Assembly: GCA_036971615.1 (NCBI GenBank)
Contig: JAYKKR010000009.1
Location: 124,001 to 188,000 of the forward strand
Reading direction: 5' to 3'
Source: Amyloporia xantha
Lineage: Eukaryota; Basidiomycota; Agaricomycetes; Polyporales; Adustoporiaceae
DNA: 64,000 bases
Shown: piece after piece, positions 30,811-43,189 of the stretch
How the letters are laid out: the number at the start of each line of letters is the position of its first letter
Position numbering within the stretch: the first letter of the stretch is position 1
The notes under the pieces: model-generated
Told to the model about the DNA's origin: nothing
What the model saw: the letters and a program-made list of their open reading frames with translations, nothing else
The model's database searches: none
Made by a program: the position numbers and the translations under genes

Positions 30811-32408
30811 ATGGAGAATCTCATCGCAGATCTTCCATCAGAGTTTATTCTCAACGCCGATCCTCAGTACGGACCTTTTCCACAATCTTATCAGGAAGCG
30901 ATCTCTCGCCCTGATCGGACTCAGTGGGAGGCCGCTATGCAGGAAGAGATAGACTCTCAAATGGAGAATAGTACATGGGAGTTAGTCGATTTACCTCCTG
31001 GACGTAAGGCAGTACCTTGTCGTTGGGTTTACACTATTAAACCTGGTGGTAGATATAAAGCTCGGCTTGTAGCCAAAGGCTTTAAACAGGTCAAAGGCAT
31101 CGATTATGATGAAATATTCTCTCCTGTCGCTCGTTTTGAATCTATAAGATTCTTACTCGCCCATGCTGCTCTTAATGATTGGGAGGTAGAGGCTATGGAT
31201 GTAAAGACAGCATTTTTATATGGCGAATTAGACGAGGAGATATATATGGAGCAACCAGAAGGATTCAAAGTCCCTGGTCAGGAACACAAAGTTTGTCATC
31301 TTTTGAAGGCTATTTATGGTCTTAAACAGGCTGGCAGACAGTGGAATAAAAAACTCCACAATGCGTTGTTGGAATTAGGGTTCACACGTACATATTCTGA
31401 TGCGGGTATTTATGTGTATCGTCATCATGGGGGGATTTAATACTTGTTGTATATGTTGACGATCTATTGCCAATTGGGTCTGATCGGCGTCAGATTGCAT
31501 GGCTCAAAGGTTGTCTTCAGAAGCGATTTAATGTTCGTGATCTTGGGCCTGTAGAATCTTTTCTAGGCATGTGGATTACTCGAGATAGATCATCCAGAAA
31601 CATTTGGCTTGATCAGTCTAAATACATTGAAGAGACACTCGAGCGATTCCAAATGCTAGATGCAGCACCCACACGAACTCCCCTTCCATTTGGTGTACAC
31701 CTTGTCAAAGCAGATCCTTCATATGAAGTTGATGCCGCCCTTCGTTCAAAGTACCAGCAGCTCATTGGTTCACTTTTGTGGATCGCCTTAGGCACTCGTC
31801 CAGATATAGCCTATGCAGTTAATCGCCTTTCCCAATATTCTGCTAAGCCTACAATGCAACATTATAAAGCCGCACAATATATTCTTCGTTATTTGAACGG
31901 CTCACGTTCACTTCGGCTTTGCTACAAAGGCAGCGGATTATCTGGACTCATAGGTTATTCTGACTCTGATTGGGCTGAGAACAAGGACGATAGGCATTCA
32001 ACTAGTGGCTTTGTCTTCTTTATGGCAGATGCTGCTATTTCATGGGTCTCGCGGCGACAAAAGACTGTCGCTCTGTCTTCAACAGAAGCAGAGTACATGG
32101 CGTTGTCCGACTCTTGTCAACAATTAGCCTGGCTTCGGACTCTTCAGTCTGAGATTGGTTTTAAGCCGCAAAATGCCACACCTTTATGCATTGATAATAA
32201 TGGTAGCATTTTTCTTGCGGTTAATCCAGCTCATGACAGAAGAACCAAGCACATTGATATTCGGTACCACTTTTGCAGAGAGTTCATTGAAAACGGTCAT
32301 GTCGATCTTTTCTTTGTACCTACTGCTGAGCAAAGGGCCGATATCCTCACTAAGAATTTATCTTTCTCTATTCATGAGAAATTTGTACATAGTCTTGGAC
32401 TAGAGTAG
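30811..32408 (+). pseudogene. Copia-1 reverse transcriptase and RNase H, one frame break
   Basis: The first frame (30811-31440) holds the start of RT (WELVDLPPGRKAVPCRWVY, MDVKTAFLYGEL). It stops right after HHGG, two to three codons before the expected YVDD active-site block. The second frame (31467-32408) continues with the rest of RT, connection and RNase H (SDSDWAENKDDRHSTSGF, SSTEAEYMAL, DRRTKHIDIRYHF). The break sits in a G6 run where seven Gs would keep the frame. Copia-2 has exactly the same break. The element is also 5'-truncated, so it is not autonomous. Confidence 0.88.
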
Positions 32409-32434
32409 TTAGCGACTATCTAGTTGAGTGGGAG

Positions 32435-32738
32435 TGTTGAACGATCAGTTTCCAACTATAGTAGTCGCACTTCCATACTTGGTAGTCAGTACTTACTCAT
32501 TTCTATGATGTTCTATGACGTTCCATAGTATGCTCTTGTCTTACTTCATAGGCTCCACTTTCTTACTAAGAAATCTCTACTATGATTTCATTATGACTTC
32601 ATATCTTACTCAGATATTCTATAGGTTTCTAGATACGATTACTAAGGAGCCTTTCATGCATGTATATAAGCTGGGCCTTACAGCCCACTAGAATACAAGA
32701 CAGATTAGTCTCCTCTCCTCTATAGTCTGCGCTCAACA
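32435..32738 (+). repeat. Copia-1 3' LTR
   Basis: 304 bp, TGTTGAACGATC...GCTCAACA, preceded by the purine-rich tract GTTGAGTGGGAG. It differs from the Copia-2 LTRs at four places, all C-to-T or G-to-A changes. TATATAAG lies about 75 bp before the end. Confidence 0.93.
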
Positions 32739-33080
32739 AGTGCCCGGCGCTCGGTGTCCGTTACTCCGCCCCCACGGTGTCCTCCCTCTTGACGACATCT
32801 GGCCCATCCATATCGTCTATGATGTCCGCGTCCTCATCCAAGCGGCCCACACACCAGACGATGACTAACCCACCCCCATAGCTAGGATACAACCGCGCCG
32901 CCACCATCATACTACCTGCAGCAAACGTGTGCGGCCGTATGGAAGGGCTGGGTGGAGGACTCGCTACCGCCGTCGGAGAAGCTGATCAACCTCCACCGAG
33001 TGACAATTCTCCCCAAGCACAAGATGAGGAGTGGCAAGAGCTTTGACAGTATTGATGTCCTGAAGGATGGCTGGATCTAA
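32739..33080 (+). pseudogene. Possible host-gene remnant beside Copia-1
   Basis: Two open stretches in coding style: LDDIWPIHIVYDVRVL near 32795-32865, and after a splice-like CCCCATAG near 32880 a segment ending EKLINLHRVTILPKHK...DVLKDGWI with a stop near 33080. The upstream part would have been cut by Copia-1. I recognise no family. From 33081 to 34124 I see nothing gene-like. Confidence 0.3.
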
Positions 33081-34124
33081 TCGGTGAGTCACAGCGGGCA
33101 ATATTACAGTTTAATTGTATTGACACGTCGCCACAGGCTATCATGCATACCGCTGGCTGTGGAAACGGGCCGTTGTTGTTAGCAGGTCGTACTTTGTGTT
33201 TTGTGCATGGTTTTTGTTTTCCTATGCTACTTACCTACGAGGGCCATATCATGTCGCTTAGCCAACCGTAGTTACTTTTAAGGTACTGAACATGTAATTA
33301 GATTGGTTTGTTGACAATCAAGCAGTTTTTCTCAATTATATTGCATGATTAATGTGTAGAAAGTGCAGTTAAAAAGGTTCGAAAGGGGAGGAATATAGTG
33401 AAAAATGGTAAGAAAATTGCTTTATTACCCAGTATACGCAGGGGGAACCGCTAGTTTGACATAATGCCACAGAATATGTATAATAGGATAATATCAGATA
33501 ATTATGGAGAAACCAGCTAATTATTGAAATTCCTACTTCATTATACCGGGGGGGTTTTCCTGATGTTGCCATCTTCAATGGCTGTCACGCAGCCTCCCCT
33601 TGTCCCACCTTGTCACGTGTGATGGCACACGACAGGGTACGATCACTCCAGCTAGTCATTGCAACGGAATACATCACAATGTAGCATTATATATTGGGCT
33701 CAGGCTACCTACCACATACTCACAATTTCATGATTTATGTACTTCAGTTATCTAATAGATTTACATTACTCTCGTCTCATCGACTCCGTGACAAGATACA
33801 ATTGAATATACAACATCCTTTACATGCACTGGTACTGGTGTTCAAAAATCTGTAGTGTCCAGGGCAGCAATCTCCTCTTTTGCTGAGCAGCCTCCAAGTT
33901 GCAACCACTCTCCAATAAATCACCAGGCATGGCGGCAGTGGTCGTGCATCGAGATGCATGTCGGAATGCATATGCCACTATCACCTCCTTGTGCTCATCG
34001 GACATCGTGCGTGCTTGCGCCGACTCGACTAGTAGCGGGTGTAGTACTTGTGGAAGGCTATGCCAGTATTAGATGGTCAATGTGTGTACAAGTGACAATA
34101 TTCCCAGAGTTTCACCTGAATTGG

Positions 34125-36575
34125 TTATAATTTTCGTAGATAGCCGTTTATAGCACCCCTCCAACGATCATCGCCAGGGCATTCAGAAGCACATATGATC
34201 AAAAGAACGACGACGTCCTGGTTTAGCAGCGAGCCGGAAGGGTCAGACTCTCGGACTTTGAGGGTACCTTTTAGAAGGTCTGCGACCATGTACCAATATT
34301 TAGCGTTGGCAATCATGTTGATCACGCGGTCACTGCTGATATACTTGGCCATGGCGTTCAGCGCATGACGAACGTCTTCTCTGTCACTATCGGAAAAGGC
34401 TTCGGCAACTTTGGCAACAACATTCAGCATGGCATATGAGATTGATAAGAAAGACTCTATGTTCAGGTCGCTTGAATCAGGCCTGAACCACGAAATCAAC
34501 ATGTCAAGATCTGTCAGAATATAGAGTGAGCGCCTTATGGACGAGGAAAAGAAGACACAATACATACCCGGTCTTCCCACTTCGAGTTTGTCGCTGTGCA
34601 GCGCGATCAATGAGATTAGCTCTCCACGAGCTGCATTCCCAATTCTTCTGTGTGTGAGGCAACTGATGAGACGATTATAAGGCTCGAATTTCGCAGATTC
34701 CGCAGCATTGACAGCATCGAAAAGTGGGGATAGGTGAGTTAGAATGCGTGAATAATCTTTGTTCCTCATCGCATTATCTGTGGGACTTTCCGAGTCGTTG
34801 ATCTTGGATAGTAGTTCGACAGCCATGTCAGCGATGGTGCTAACAGTTTGAATGTCCTGTTGTTCCTTCAGATACCATATGGGTTTCGGCGGGTTTCTAG
34901 ATGTATCAATTCCGTGCGCCCTGTGCTCTACTATGCTGTGGAATGCGGGAAGCGCAACATCGAGGGCATTGCGCCTCAAGATAGGCCATACGACCTTTTC
35001 GAGGGATAGTTTATCCATCAAAGCTTTGTCCGCCTCCACAAGCATGGTAAGATCGCGGGGCCTGTCTTCATTTTTCCTCTCTTGATAACGCATGGAGAGA
35101 TGATCGACGTCCTTCCAATTGTACAGCTCGATCCACTCTTTCTGTGAGCGAGACCATTTCGACGCGAATTGATATGTACGTTGGGCCACTCCCACGACAT
35201 TCTTGTCAGCGTTCGTTGAGCATATACGGAAGGCGAATTGCTGTGTGTATGCTGCGAGTGAATAGAAGAGCCTTCTAAAATGCCTCGCTAATTGCATGCA
35301 CAACCATGCCTGCGGAGACTTGTAAGGGCAGCCAGGTGCGAATGCTGGAATGAATGCAGTGCACAAGGAGACCAGCAGCAGCAGTATGACTAGAGACACC
35401 ATGCCATAAGCAACTGCCAGATTTAAGGTCCATAGCAGCCGTATGAGGCCGATGAGAAACAGGGATATGGCCGTCTGTAGGAGAATTGGAAGCATGGTAA
35501 TGATCAAAGGGACCTTCCATGTTGTACGATTGCGGTGGTGGAAGTGCCATGTGCGAACACTCTGGTGAGACGTGACGTCGCCATATTCGGCACCCGTATA
35601 CAACCATTGATTGACTGTGATCGCGATAGAAGCCGTACCCAGACTGAGGATGAGAGCAGAAATCCAAAGGATATTGATGATCTCAGTATCATCTGATGCT
35701 TGATCGCCTAAATCGGACAGTAATTTCGGCAGCACCGGCAGGTCTTGCAAGGTTCCATCGTTTTTCCCGGACATGGATGCAAGGAGACTCAGTTGTGCGG
35801 ATAGTACAAGGAGAGTCCGTGCGTCTGCAGTTGATTTGAGCGACGTATAATATGGGACAATAAATCCGGTAAGTGTCGCGGAGACAAGTCCAGCCTGAGG
35901 AAGGTCGTGAGTTATGTTTCTATATTCCTCCTACTGTCACAAGATGTGGATACGGAGCAGTTTCGTGTTGCGGCTAGCTATCTGACATCCTACAAACCGA
36001 CAAACACATTGAGAACCAATACTCACAATGAGGATCCAACTTTCTAGCTGCTCATGCCATTTTTTGATAGTTTCCCGTTCGAGGTCCCACACAGCGTTCG
36101 AGCACACAGACCATGGGTCGGGATCTCTAGGAATCTGTGGCAGGAACTATCATCGCCCATGTCCCATAAGCACAACCAATAAACGGACCTGCGAAGGAGC
36201 TTTCTCAGGATTATTGTTGACGCTCGGCGATCCAAGCCCATTGTCCGCACTCTGTATGGTCTACATATTAGTCAACGGATAAAATCAAGAGGTACCAGGG
36301 CTTACGTGGTCTCCACCGTCAGCTTGACCCAAGTCATTTGTATCTGCAGGGGGGTCCTGTATTTCTACCCCTGCCATAGGCGTCTGTTCCGATGCCCTTT
36401 CATCAACAGCCGGTACACTGCGCGAGGAAGTCGGGTCCTGCTCGGGAATGGGATGACTTCGTCCGTCGACGGCTGTGCTGTGCGCTGCAATTTGCGTCAA
36501 CGGGATCTGCTCGGGGCTGGGATGCCTTCGCCCGTCGACGGCTGTGCTGCGCGCTGCGTTTTGCGTCAAGTCCAT
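34125..36575 (-). CDS. DUF6535 membrane protein 1
   Basis: Five exons (36575-36306, 36260-36189, 36134-36027, 35894-34568, 34510-34125) give a 720-residue frame. The N-terminus is low-complexity with two tandem copies of an AAHSTAVDGR..P.PEQ segment. The DUF6535 module follows: a Trp-rich entry (WDLERETIKKWHEQLESW), then hydrophobic spans (LVSATLTGFIVPYY, ILWISALILSLGTASIAI, LIITMLPILLQTAISLFLIG, MVSLVILLLLVSLCTAFI). The hallmark FIPAFAPGCPYKSPQAW comes next, and a long helical C-terminal region. It is probably an integral membrane protein of unknown function from an agaricomycete-expanded family. The start at 36575 is the last plausible in-frame ATG; the frame stays open upstream to a hAT insertion at 36868, so the true 5' end may be displaced. 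Confidence 0.85.
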
Positions 36576-36867
36576 TCGTCGAAGATGATTTTGAGCGTGT
36601 GGCCTCTCCCAGGTCTCTTCGCCGTAGATTCGGGCGTATTGAGAGTATATGCGGTAAATACAAAGAGACGGGGATATCGTGGATGCGTCGAAGCCGCCAA
36701 AAATGCTGCCCGTTTCTGCAACAATCAATATGAACATATACCCTGGAACACGCGGGACCAATTGTTCGAGAACACCCTGAACGTGTCCACCTGCAGGGAA
36801 ACCTTCGGATTCAATGAGGACATCCGGGAAATGGAAACTACGGGGATCCCCGTACAACGGGGACTAC

Positions 36868-38709
36868 CAGTGTTCTCATAGACCCCGTCTAGACGGGTAT
36901 ATACCGGCGCTAGTTCCGATATGCTCTGCTATCGGTTATGAGTCCGTAAGGACGAGGGGATGCTTATATAATCAGGTACGTTGGACAAAAGCCTGTTTAT
37001 GGGTTTTTCTTTCCACGCATGCTGCAACGTTACGTAACAGTTACATAATGTCTGACGACGATTATCGTTCTCCTCCGCCATCCGCAATTTTCACTTGGGT
37101 CGTTGATTATCTTCCCTCCCTTGCGCTGTCCATCCACCACGCGGGCTGCAATGCTATTTCCTGCACCGAGTGTCTATCGGTTATGAGTGCGTAAGGTTTG
37201 GCGGGGATTTACGTAATCAGGTATGTTGGACAAAAACCAGTTTATAGAAATTGTTTACCACGCCTCTTGGTTGACTTACGTAATGAGTGTTCTCTAGCTA
37301 AGATAGGGAAGTCGTTTACGAAAACCACGCCTCCGCCACTCTTGGGCGGCCCTCGTCCGAGTCGGCGGCTTCCAATGATCAGTGCTCGAAGAAAGACCAA
37401 TTCCATGTGTAGTTAGCCTTATGTCTGGTGTAACATAAAGCAATGAGGATCTGTGAAAAAATTGTTTGGTTATTGACCTCACTGCTAATAGGCCTCAGCT
37501 GTCATTTGCTGTAGGCCACGGTCTCGGTTAATTACTGTAACCTATGTAAATTACCGGTAAATTACAAGTCAATTTCAGGAGGGTTAAAAATCATGGGTCA
37601 AATAGGGTCAATTTGACTGTGATGATACAGGATGATTTCGGACGTTTTCAGGCCATCTCAGAGCCCGTAGGACCGTAGTAGCTCTATTTACCCGGGATAT
37701 CTATGACGTCTATAGAAAATCTGAAAGCAACAAGATAAAACTCTACTTATGTAAGACTTAGCGATGCGAGAGAGTCGGAGAGACTACCAAGCAGCGAAGC
37801 GGGATGCATTTATTGCTGCAGAACTCTTGCATATCGAGTCGCCTCTGCTCATGGAAGTTCCTGCGGACGAGCCAATCGGTGCATCGTGACCAGCACCAGA
37901 GCGAGATACTGCGAACAAGACAGGTGACAGCGGCCACGAGAATGAGGAGCTTGACTGGGACGCATAGCTAATTAACCATCAATTTGACCAATTTGACCGG
38001 TTAATTAGTGCTAATTAGCCATTGGTTAATTAACCGTAAGTTACATGGGTAAATTAGGTCCCTCAAAGAGAGCCAGGGTTAATTTACCGTCAAATAGACC
38101 ACGATCCCAATTTCACCGTGCCCTAAATTTTGCTGGGCTTGCCTGTAAGCCATGATTGCATCATTGAGGATGTTTGGCAGCCTTGGCCGCTGTAAACAGT
38201 CAAGTATGTATATGGAGAAAACCTGTAGATATTTTTGGGACTTCTAGCAAAGCTCGTTGCATATCGGAACCGGGCGGGCGGAGCAGCGCCGATATCACAA
38301 GTCTCGTCTAAACTCAGAGTCTTGACGGAGACCCATGGTCGATTACATAATGTGACCTTAATGTCCGGGAACTTACCCTAAAACACGAGTATTCATACGT
38401 GATATTCTCGAGAATGAGATTTAAATATATTTGGGACATCCTAAGTCCTTTTACTGTATCAAGTGGGCATTAAAGACACCAAGCACCTTACTTTAAACCT
38501 TCCTTAGGCATCCCCCACTGTCAGAAACGACTGAGTCGGTCACGGGCCGGTTGCCTGACTTAGCAGCGCGGCGACGCTTATAAAATCCAGTTAAATTTCC
38601 CAATATGGTATGTCACATGCAGTAGACCCCGTCAAGACGGGTATAGACCCTTGACCCGTAGACCCCGTCTAGACGGTGAAGGCGTATTGTCTTGACTTTG
38701 TGAACACTG
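36868..38709. mobile_element. hAT-like non-autonomous element with 8-bp target duplication
   Basis: Left end CAGTGTTCTCA and right end complement CAGTGTTCACA are flanked by perfect GGGACTAC duplicates (36860-36867 and 38710-38717). Near both ends sits GACCCCGTCTAGACGG, itself palindromic, as a subterminal repeat (near 36882, 38624 and 38660). Inside are two related blocks of about 75 bp (near 36915 and 37165, CTATCGGTTATGAGT...TTGGACAAAA), AT-rich inverted words such as GGTTAATTAACC (37980-38040), and a 48-codon frame at 37048-37194 without a recognised domain. The 8-bp duplication and CAGTG start are typical of hAT elements. No transposase is present. Confidence 0.8.
38259..38304. repeat. 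Dispersed 46-bp motif, copy 1
   Basis: Reads GCATATCGGAACC, then GGGCGGGCGGAGCAG, then CGCCGATA, so TATCGG and CCGATA bracket a GC core. A near-identical copy is at 47988-48033, outside any recognised element. Confidence 0.7.
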
Positions 38710-38717
38710 GGGACTAC

Positions 38718-41268
38718 GGGGACTACGGGAATTCAGGCACGGCCGGTTTTGGATTGGAGTTCCGCCCGCCGGAATATCAACGTTCCAAACCTTGTTTCTG
38801 CGTACGGAATGATATTCAACACGTGCCACGTGACTGACCCTTCCCGCCGCCCGCGCGCCAAGTCAGGAATGCGAGGCAGGGGCAGGCAGAGAACAACGCT
38901 AGGGGCGGCGGGGAAGGTGGCGGGGAAGGCGGCGGAAGGGGCGGGGAGGCGCACCGCCCCCGATGCGAGAATATTGGTCACGTGGAAAGTATGGCCGTGG
39001 GGGGTTAGCCACATCAGCCGTGATGCCGCGACGCGTCCAGCCACTCAAGTTATATGCCGCGACGTCGCCGCCGTAGCACCCCGCAGCCCCGTAGTACGGG
39101 GGTCGTTCTGGATTCAATACGACAGGCTCGTCTGATGCAGATTCTTGATTATTTTGGCACCAGCGCACGGAGGACAGCCTACCGATCACAATCTGGGCTC
39201 TGTCCTCTGTCCTTATGGTACTCGTGCGCGACTGGCATCACTGCCTGCCGTGTGGCTGAAAACGCTGACCAACGCGCAGAGTAATCGACTAAATATAGCG
39301 TACGTAGATAACAAGTCGGGTTTGCAAATGTATCAATTCCTCTCATCGATTGACAGGATGCAGGAAACAACGTGGGGTGGGTTCGTCTTGATGCATCGTG
39401 TTGGAATGGAACCAAGGTCCAGAACAAGTCGAAATCCAAACGGAGAAAGGAATGGCGTCAGTGGAGCCCCGGACATGGAATGTTGGTCAATGGGCCGTGT
39501 CGATATGCCCTCAAAAACGTGTCAATGCCGTCGATATATCATCGTCCCTTGAGGAATAGAAGATCCAAGGAAGGATATGGGACGGGAACACGCTTCTCCC
39601 TAGAAACATGCCTGGTGGGGCCGGCGAGTGACGCCGGCCCATGTTAGGCCTCATGACGAGGAATTGGAAGCGTGTCTTGTAACAATGGAGTTCGTCGGAT
39701 TTATCGACATCGCCTCCCTCGAGATCAACAAGCTCGCGCTTAGCTGATAGATATAGGGTGAGCAAAATTGACCGCAGCATGGACGATCTCGATATGGCAT
39801 TGAGAGGCGCATTCTACTGATCAGGACATGCATCTGGCTAGTCCTGTATGCATACTATGCAGACGTAGGGATCCGACACGGACTAGTGTTGATCCTGTGC
39901 GCTAATCTCGTGGGACGGTGCACCACTCCGAGATACTGCTCAGATGGAGGTCGAGCGCGACACATCCGATGCACGCCAAGCCGAAGTTCGGAAGAGCTGT
40001 CATAGCAGTAGATGGTTTAACGGACCAGCGGCACTACAGTCGGAGAGACTGAGAGGAATATTCGAGATAGACCTTGTGGGCTGAGACGATCAGCGACGTG
40101 GGTGGACTAGGAAATAAATCAATCGGGACTTACTGAAAATACGGCAACGTTCAAAACCAATCCACACACAGAATGCGCTGAGCGAGAAATGTGGCCCCGT
40201 CAGAAGACATTAGATCTCCGTCTGCTCTATAGTTCTTCGCGTCTCGAAGTTGTGGCCCACAACGAGCGGGTAGATCCAGAGAACTCAGTCTGCAAGACCA
40301 GTAGAAATAGACATCAATTTATCGTCTAGGAAGGTAAACATGATCCGTATAACATACCGAGAATTATTATGACTGAGATGAGCTTGGGAGTCGGTCACTA
40401 GGGTTGACCACGGTCGTGCTTATGATGACTTCAGCAGATTGTGGCATAATGGCCCATTATCCGAGTATGCACGAAGGAATTGACAGGAATTTCGAAGAAT
40501 GTATGTCGAGTAAAGGTAGGAGCGACATAGTGTTTGCTCCGCAGAGATGAGATTGGGCCACAAAGCCTGATCTCCTATGATTGTTCGGGAGATGATGGAA
40601 GGATGTTAAGAAGTGTGAAGACTAGTAGCCTTCCAAACGGTGATTATTGCGTGCGATGTACCACACATCAAAACTGTGGCAAACTTACGACTGCATCATA
40701 CTGAGCGCACCTCCTAGACCACCTCTCCGAGTCGCGATCGGCCACGCAAAAGCCCTGATGACGCCTCAGGCTCGGAGGTCGAGGCTCTTACATGGTCATT
40801 AGCCACCACATTGAGGTATCAGCGTTCGAAATACTTACCAGCGCGCATATACAGGGGACTTTGAGAACATAGCTGCGAGAAAACCAGACATGCAGATACT
40901 GGCCAGAGGATCTTCACTGCTCAGCAGAATCGTCCGTACGTTGGGCTACGTGACTCGTCCGGGTTGCGCTCGCCTTCCAGCACGAGTTCGTCCATGCCCA
41001 ATGACAGTAAATCTACGATGAGGACTCGAGGTTCAGGAATATGTACTGTTGCAGAAATTAGATCAATATAGCGACGAGAGCAGCAGCAATCGAATACACA
41101 CCATCGCGAGCTACATCCTGCTCTGGCCCAGGTACGTACGTAAAGTTAAGTGAGACCATTATTTCAATATTTCCAGGTGCGCGTCAGTGACTCACCACTA
41201 CTTTTGTACAGCGGCCGAATCCTTGGACCAAAACCCGGACCCTACTTTACATAAGGTCACCTTTACCT
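38718..41268. other. Region without a recognised gene
   Basis: GC-rich at 38860-38960, otherwise mixed. Short open stretches with splice-like signals occur on the minus strand (for example near 40740-41045), but the joins I tried create stops. The frames at 38733-39550 lack any recognisable domain. Confidence 0.4.
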
Positions 41269-41288
41269 CACCTCACGGCAGCATATCT

Positions 41289-41332
41289 GGGAGTGTCTGG
41301 GAGTGTCTGGGAGTGTCTGGGAGTGTCTGGGA
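41289..41332. repeat. 10-bp tandem repeat
   Basis: GGGAGTGTCT is repeated four times in a row and then breaks into GGGACGCC. Confidence 0.9.
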
Positions 41333-41898
41333 CGCCGCCGCACGCGTCCGCTAACTTGAAGCGCAAAGTTCTGTGGCGCGTCTTGAATCTTCTGGCGTCC
41401 AGCAGAAGCAATTTTTCTGTGCCGCTCATTATCTCACCTTCTGTCCTTGGGCGCCGAGCCAACTCGATCATTCGTCAGGGCGAAATTTTCGCCATCTGCT
41501 TGCCCATCAGCACTGTCTTCGGTGCAAGTCTAACTGTACTCCTGTCCTTACATTAAGCGTATTGACCCTGCTCTCGCAGTTCTCAGCCGTATGATTTTCC
41601 CCATGTCACTTCTGAAAAGGGCTATTATGACTCCAAGGATCTCATCGATGATGGGTGATATAATGGGTCTGTCTGGTGAGTCGGAAGATTCGACTCGTCC
41701 TCATAGCTTCTTTTTTTTGTCTCCATTTATTGTCCGCGAGGGCATCGCCCTATGTAGACGGTAGGTACGGGATTAGCTACGTAGTATCTGTAGAATCCAT
41801 AGCTACTTTGAGGCATGTAACGTGCCTCTTGGATCTATTATTACTGACTGAGGTGCGCATAAGAATGCTGTTAATTACTCTGACAAAAAGAACACGAC

Positions 41899-42998
41899 TC
41901 ACATGCTACAGCACCATGACCGTGAGGGCGCGGATCCGAATCCCATCGTTGCAGAGAGTATTTGGACATCGTCCTCCCGTGTCACCTTCCTCAGCTCCTT
42001 CTCGACCCTCTTCGTTTTCCGTTGCAAATCCGCAAACGCCTTCTTCATGTCATCCAAGTCTCTTCCGTGTGCTGTGTCCTTGCTGGCTAGCTCAGCCTCT
42101 AGTTCTGTCCTCAATTGTTGCATCTTCTGCCCGTGTTGCTTTGCCATCCTCTCGAGCTCCATTTGTAGCTCCGTCCCTGCCGCTGTCGGTAGCTTCTGCT
42201 TATCGACAGTCTCATTCTGAACTTGGGGTACCCGAGGCGTTTTCATTTTCACAAGGCATTTGTCCATTGTTTCCTTTGCGGACTCCGCCGTATTGTGAAG
42301 GCGTGTCATCTGCGCACCCTGCTCCATGGCGTCTTTGAAAAACAGGGATTTGCTTGCAAGCTGCTCCTCGCGCCGTACGCCAACTTCCTCCGAAATCGCC
42401 TCCCACATTGTCGTGACGATCAATACACTCCTCATTGGGTCCACTCCACATATCTTCTCAATGAGGCTGAAGTTCTCCCTGGCGATACCTCCGACTCGTC
42501 TCTCGGAGATCGGATACATGTAGATGAGCCCGGAGAGTATTGTCCCTGTCTTGTAGCTAATAAGTAGTAGTAGTCAGCACATATCTCGACAGAGATGGAT
42601 ATGAATGTTTCCGTGGCTGCAATACCTGACTCACGTGGTCATAAGGAATTTTGCAATTTCATTGAGAATATCCGCGTCTGATCTGTTCGAATCGTCATAC
42701 CCTAGGCCTGGCGTGTCAATCAAGACGATTTCCTGTTCGTCCAGCTTGCATACTGCAGTCTGGATTTCACTTGTGCAAGGTTGCAGGCCATTACCCACTT
42801 TCAGGTCTGATCCGCAGACCAAATTTATGAACTTCCAGCACAACCGTGAGTACTTTTGGCATGAGCGAAGTGTAAATCATTTACTGTCGATTTACCAGCG
42901 TGAGCGGGACCCATCACTCTGCAATTTGTGATCTAGCAGGACGTTTCGATGGCGCCTGAAGAGAGGACGTACGCGATGAGTTTGTATGCTTCGCTCAT
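41899..42998 (-). CDS. AIG1-like P-loop GTPase with coiled-coil tail
   Basis: Four exons (42998-42973, 42918-42885, 42831-42635, 42556-41899) with introns of 53-78 nt give 304 residues. The start is ATG 42998 (MSEAYKLIA). A splice junction falls directly after the Walker A lysine loop GPAHAGKST. G3 is IDTPGLGYDD. The usual G4 TKxD is replaced by VTTMWE, as I recall for agaricomycete AIG1-like proteins. A Glu/Lys/Gln-rich C-terminal half (MELERMAKQHGQKMQQLR) predicts a coiled coil. The role is probably a membrane- or filament-associated GTPase; function is unknown. A further intron starting at the final GTGAGT could extend the end to about 41780. It lies about 800 bp downstream of the end of the WD40 gene, on the same strand. 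Confidence 0.85.
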
Positions 42999-43138
42999 TT
43001 CGTTGAGACTGTAAGATCTGTGCTGCAGACGCAATGAGGGAGAGCTCGAAATAAGTTGGAACGCTCCGCACCAATAGGACGATTGAGTTATATATCGAAT
43101 TCGTTACTCGCCTCGTGGATTACGCATGTCGCACGTAG

Positions 43139-43189
43139 TCTCGGACCAAACCTAATCTCGGACCAGACCTAGTCTCGGACCAGACCCCC
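43139..43189. repeat. 17-bp tandem repeat, three copies
   Basis: TCTCGGACCAGACCTAG and two variants follow one another in the intergenic space between the GTPase and WD40 genes. Nothing else is recognised from 43000 to 43791. Confidence 0.85.

Larger units (their letters stand above)
30679..32738 (+). mobile_element. Copia-1: 5'-truncated Ty1/Copia element
   Basis: The 3' part of a Copia element closely matching Copia-2 from 52088 to its 3' LTR. It begins abruptly at CCATTTGTACC, where it is fused to Gypsy-2, and ends with the 304-bp LTR at 32738. Gag, protease, integrase and the 5' LTR are missing. Confidence 0.92.

Noticed and set aside
33546..33566. GGTTTTCCTGATG resembling the CATCAGG terminus
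   Set aside because: One T short, no subterminal repeats and no partner end nearby.
38733..39550. Several 65-135 codon frames on both strands
   Set aside because: Mutually overlapping, no motifs, no splice support; probably chance frames in GC-rich DNA.
40740..41060. Minus-strand exon-like stretches with GTAAGT signals
   Set aside because: The plausible splice joins create stop codons and no family is recognisable.
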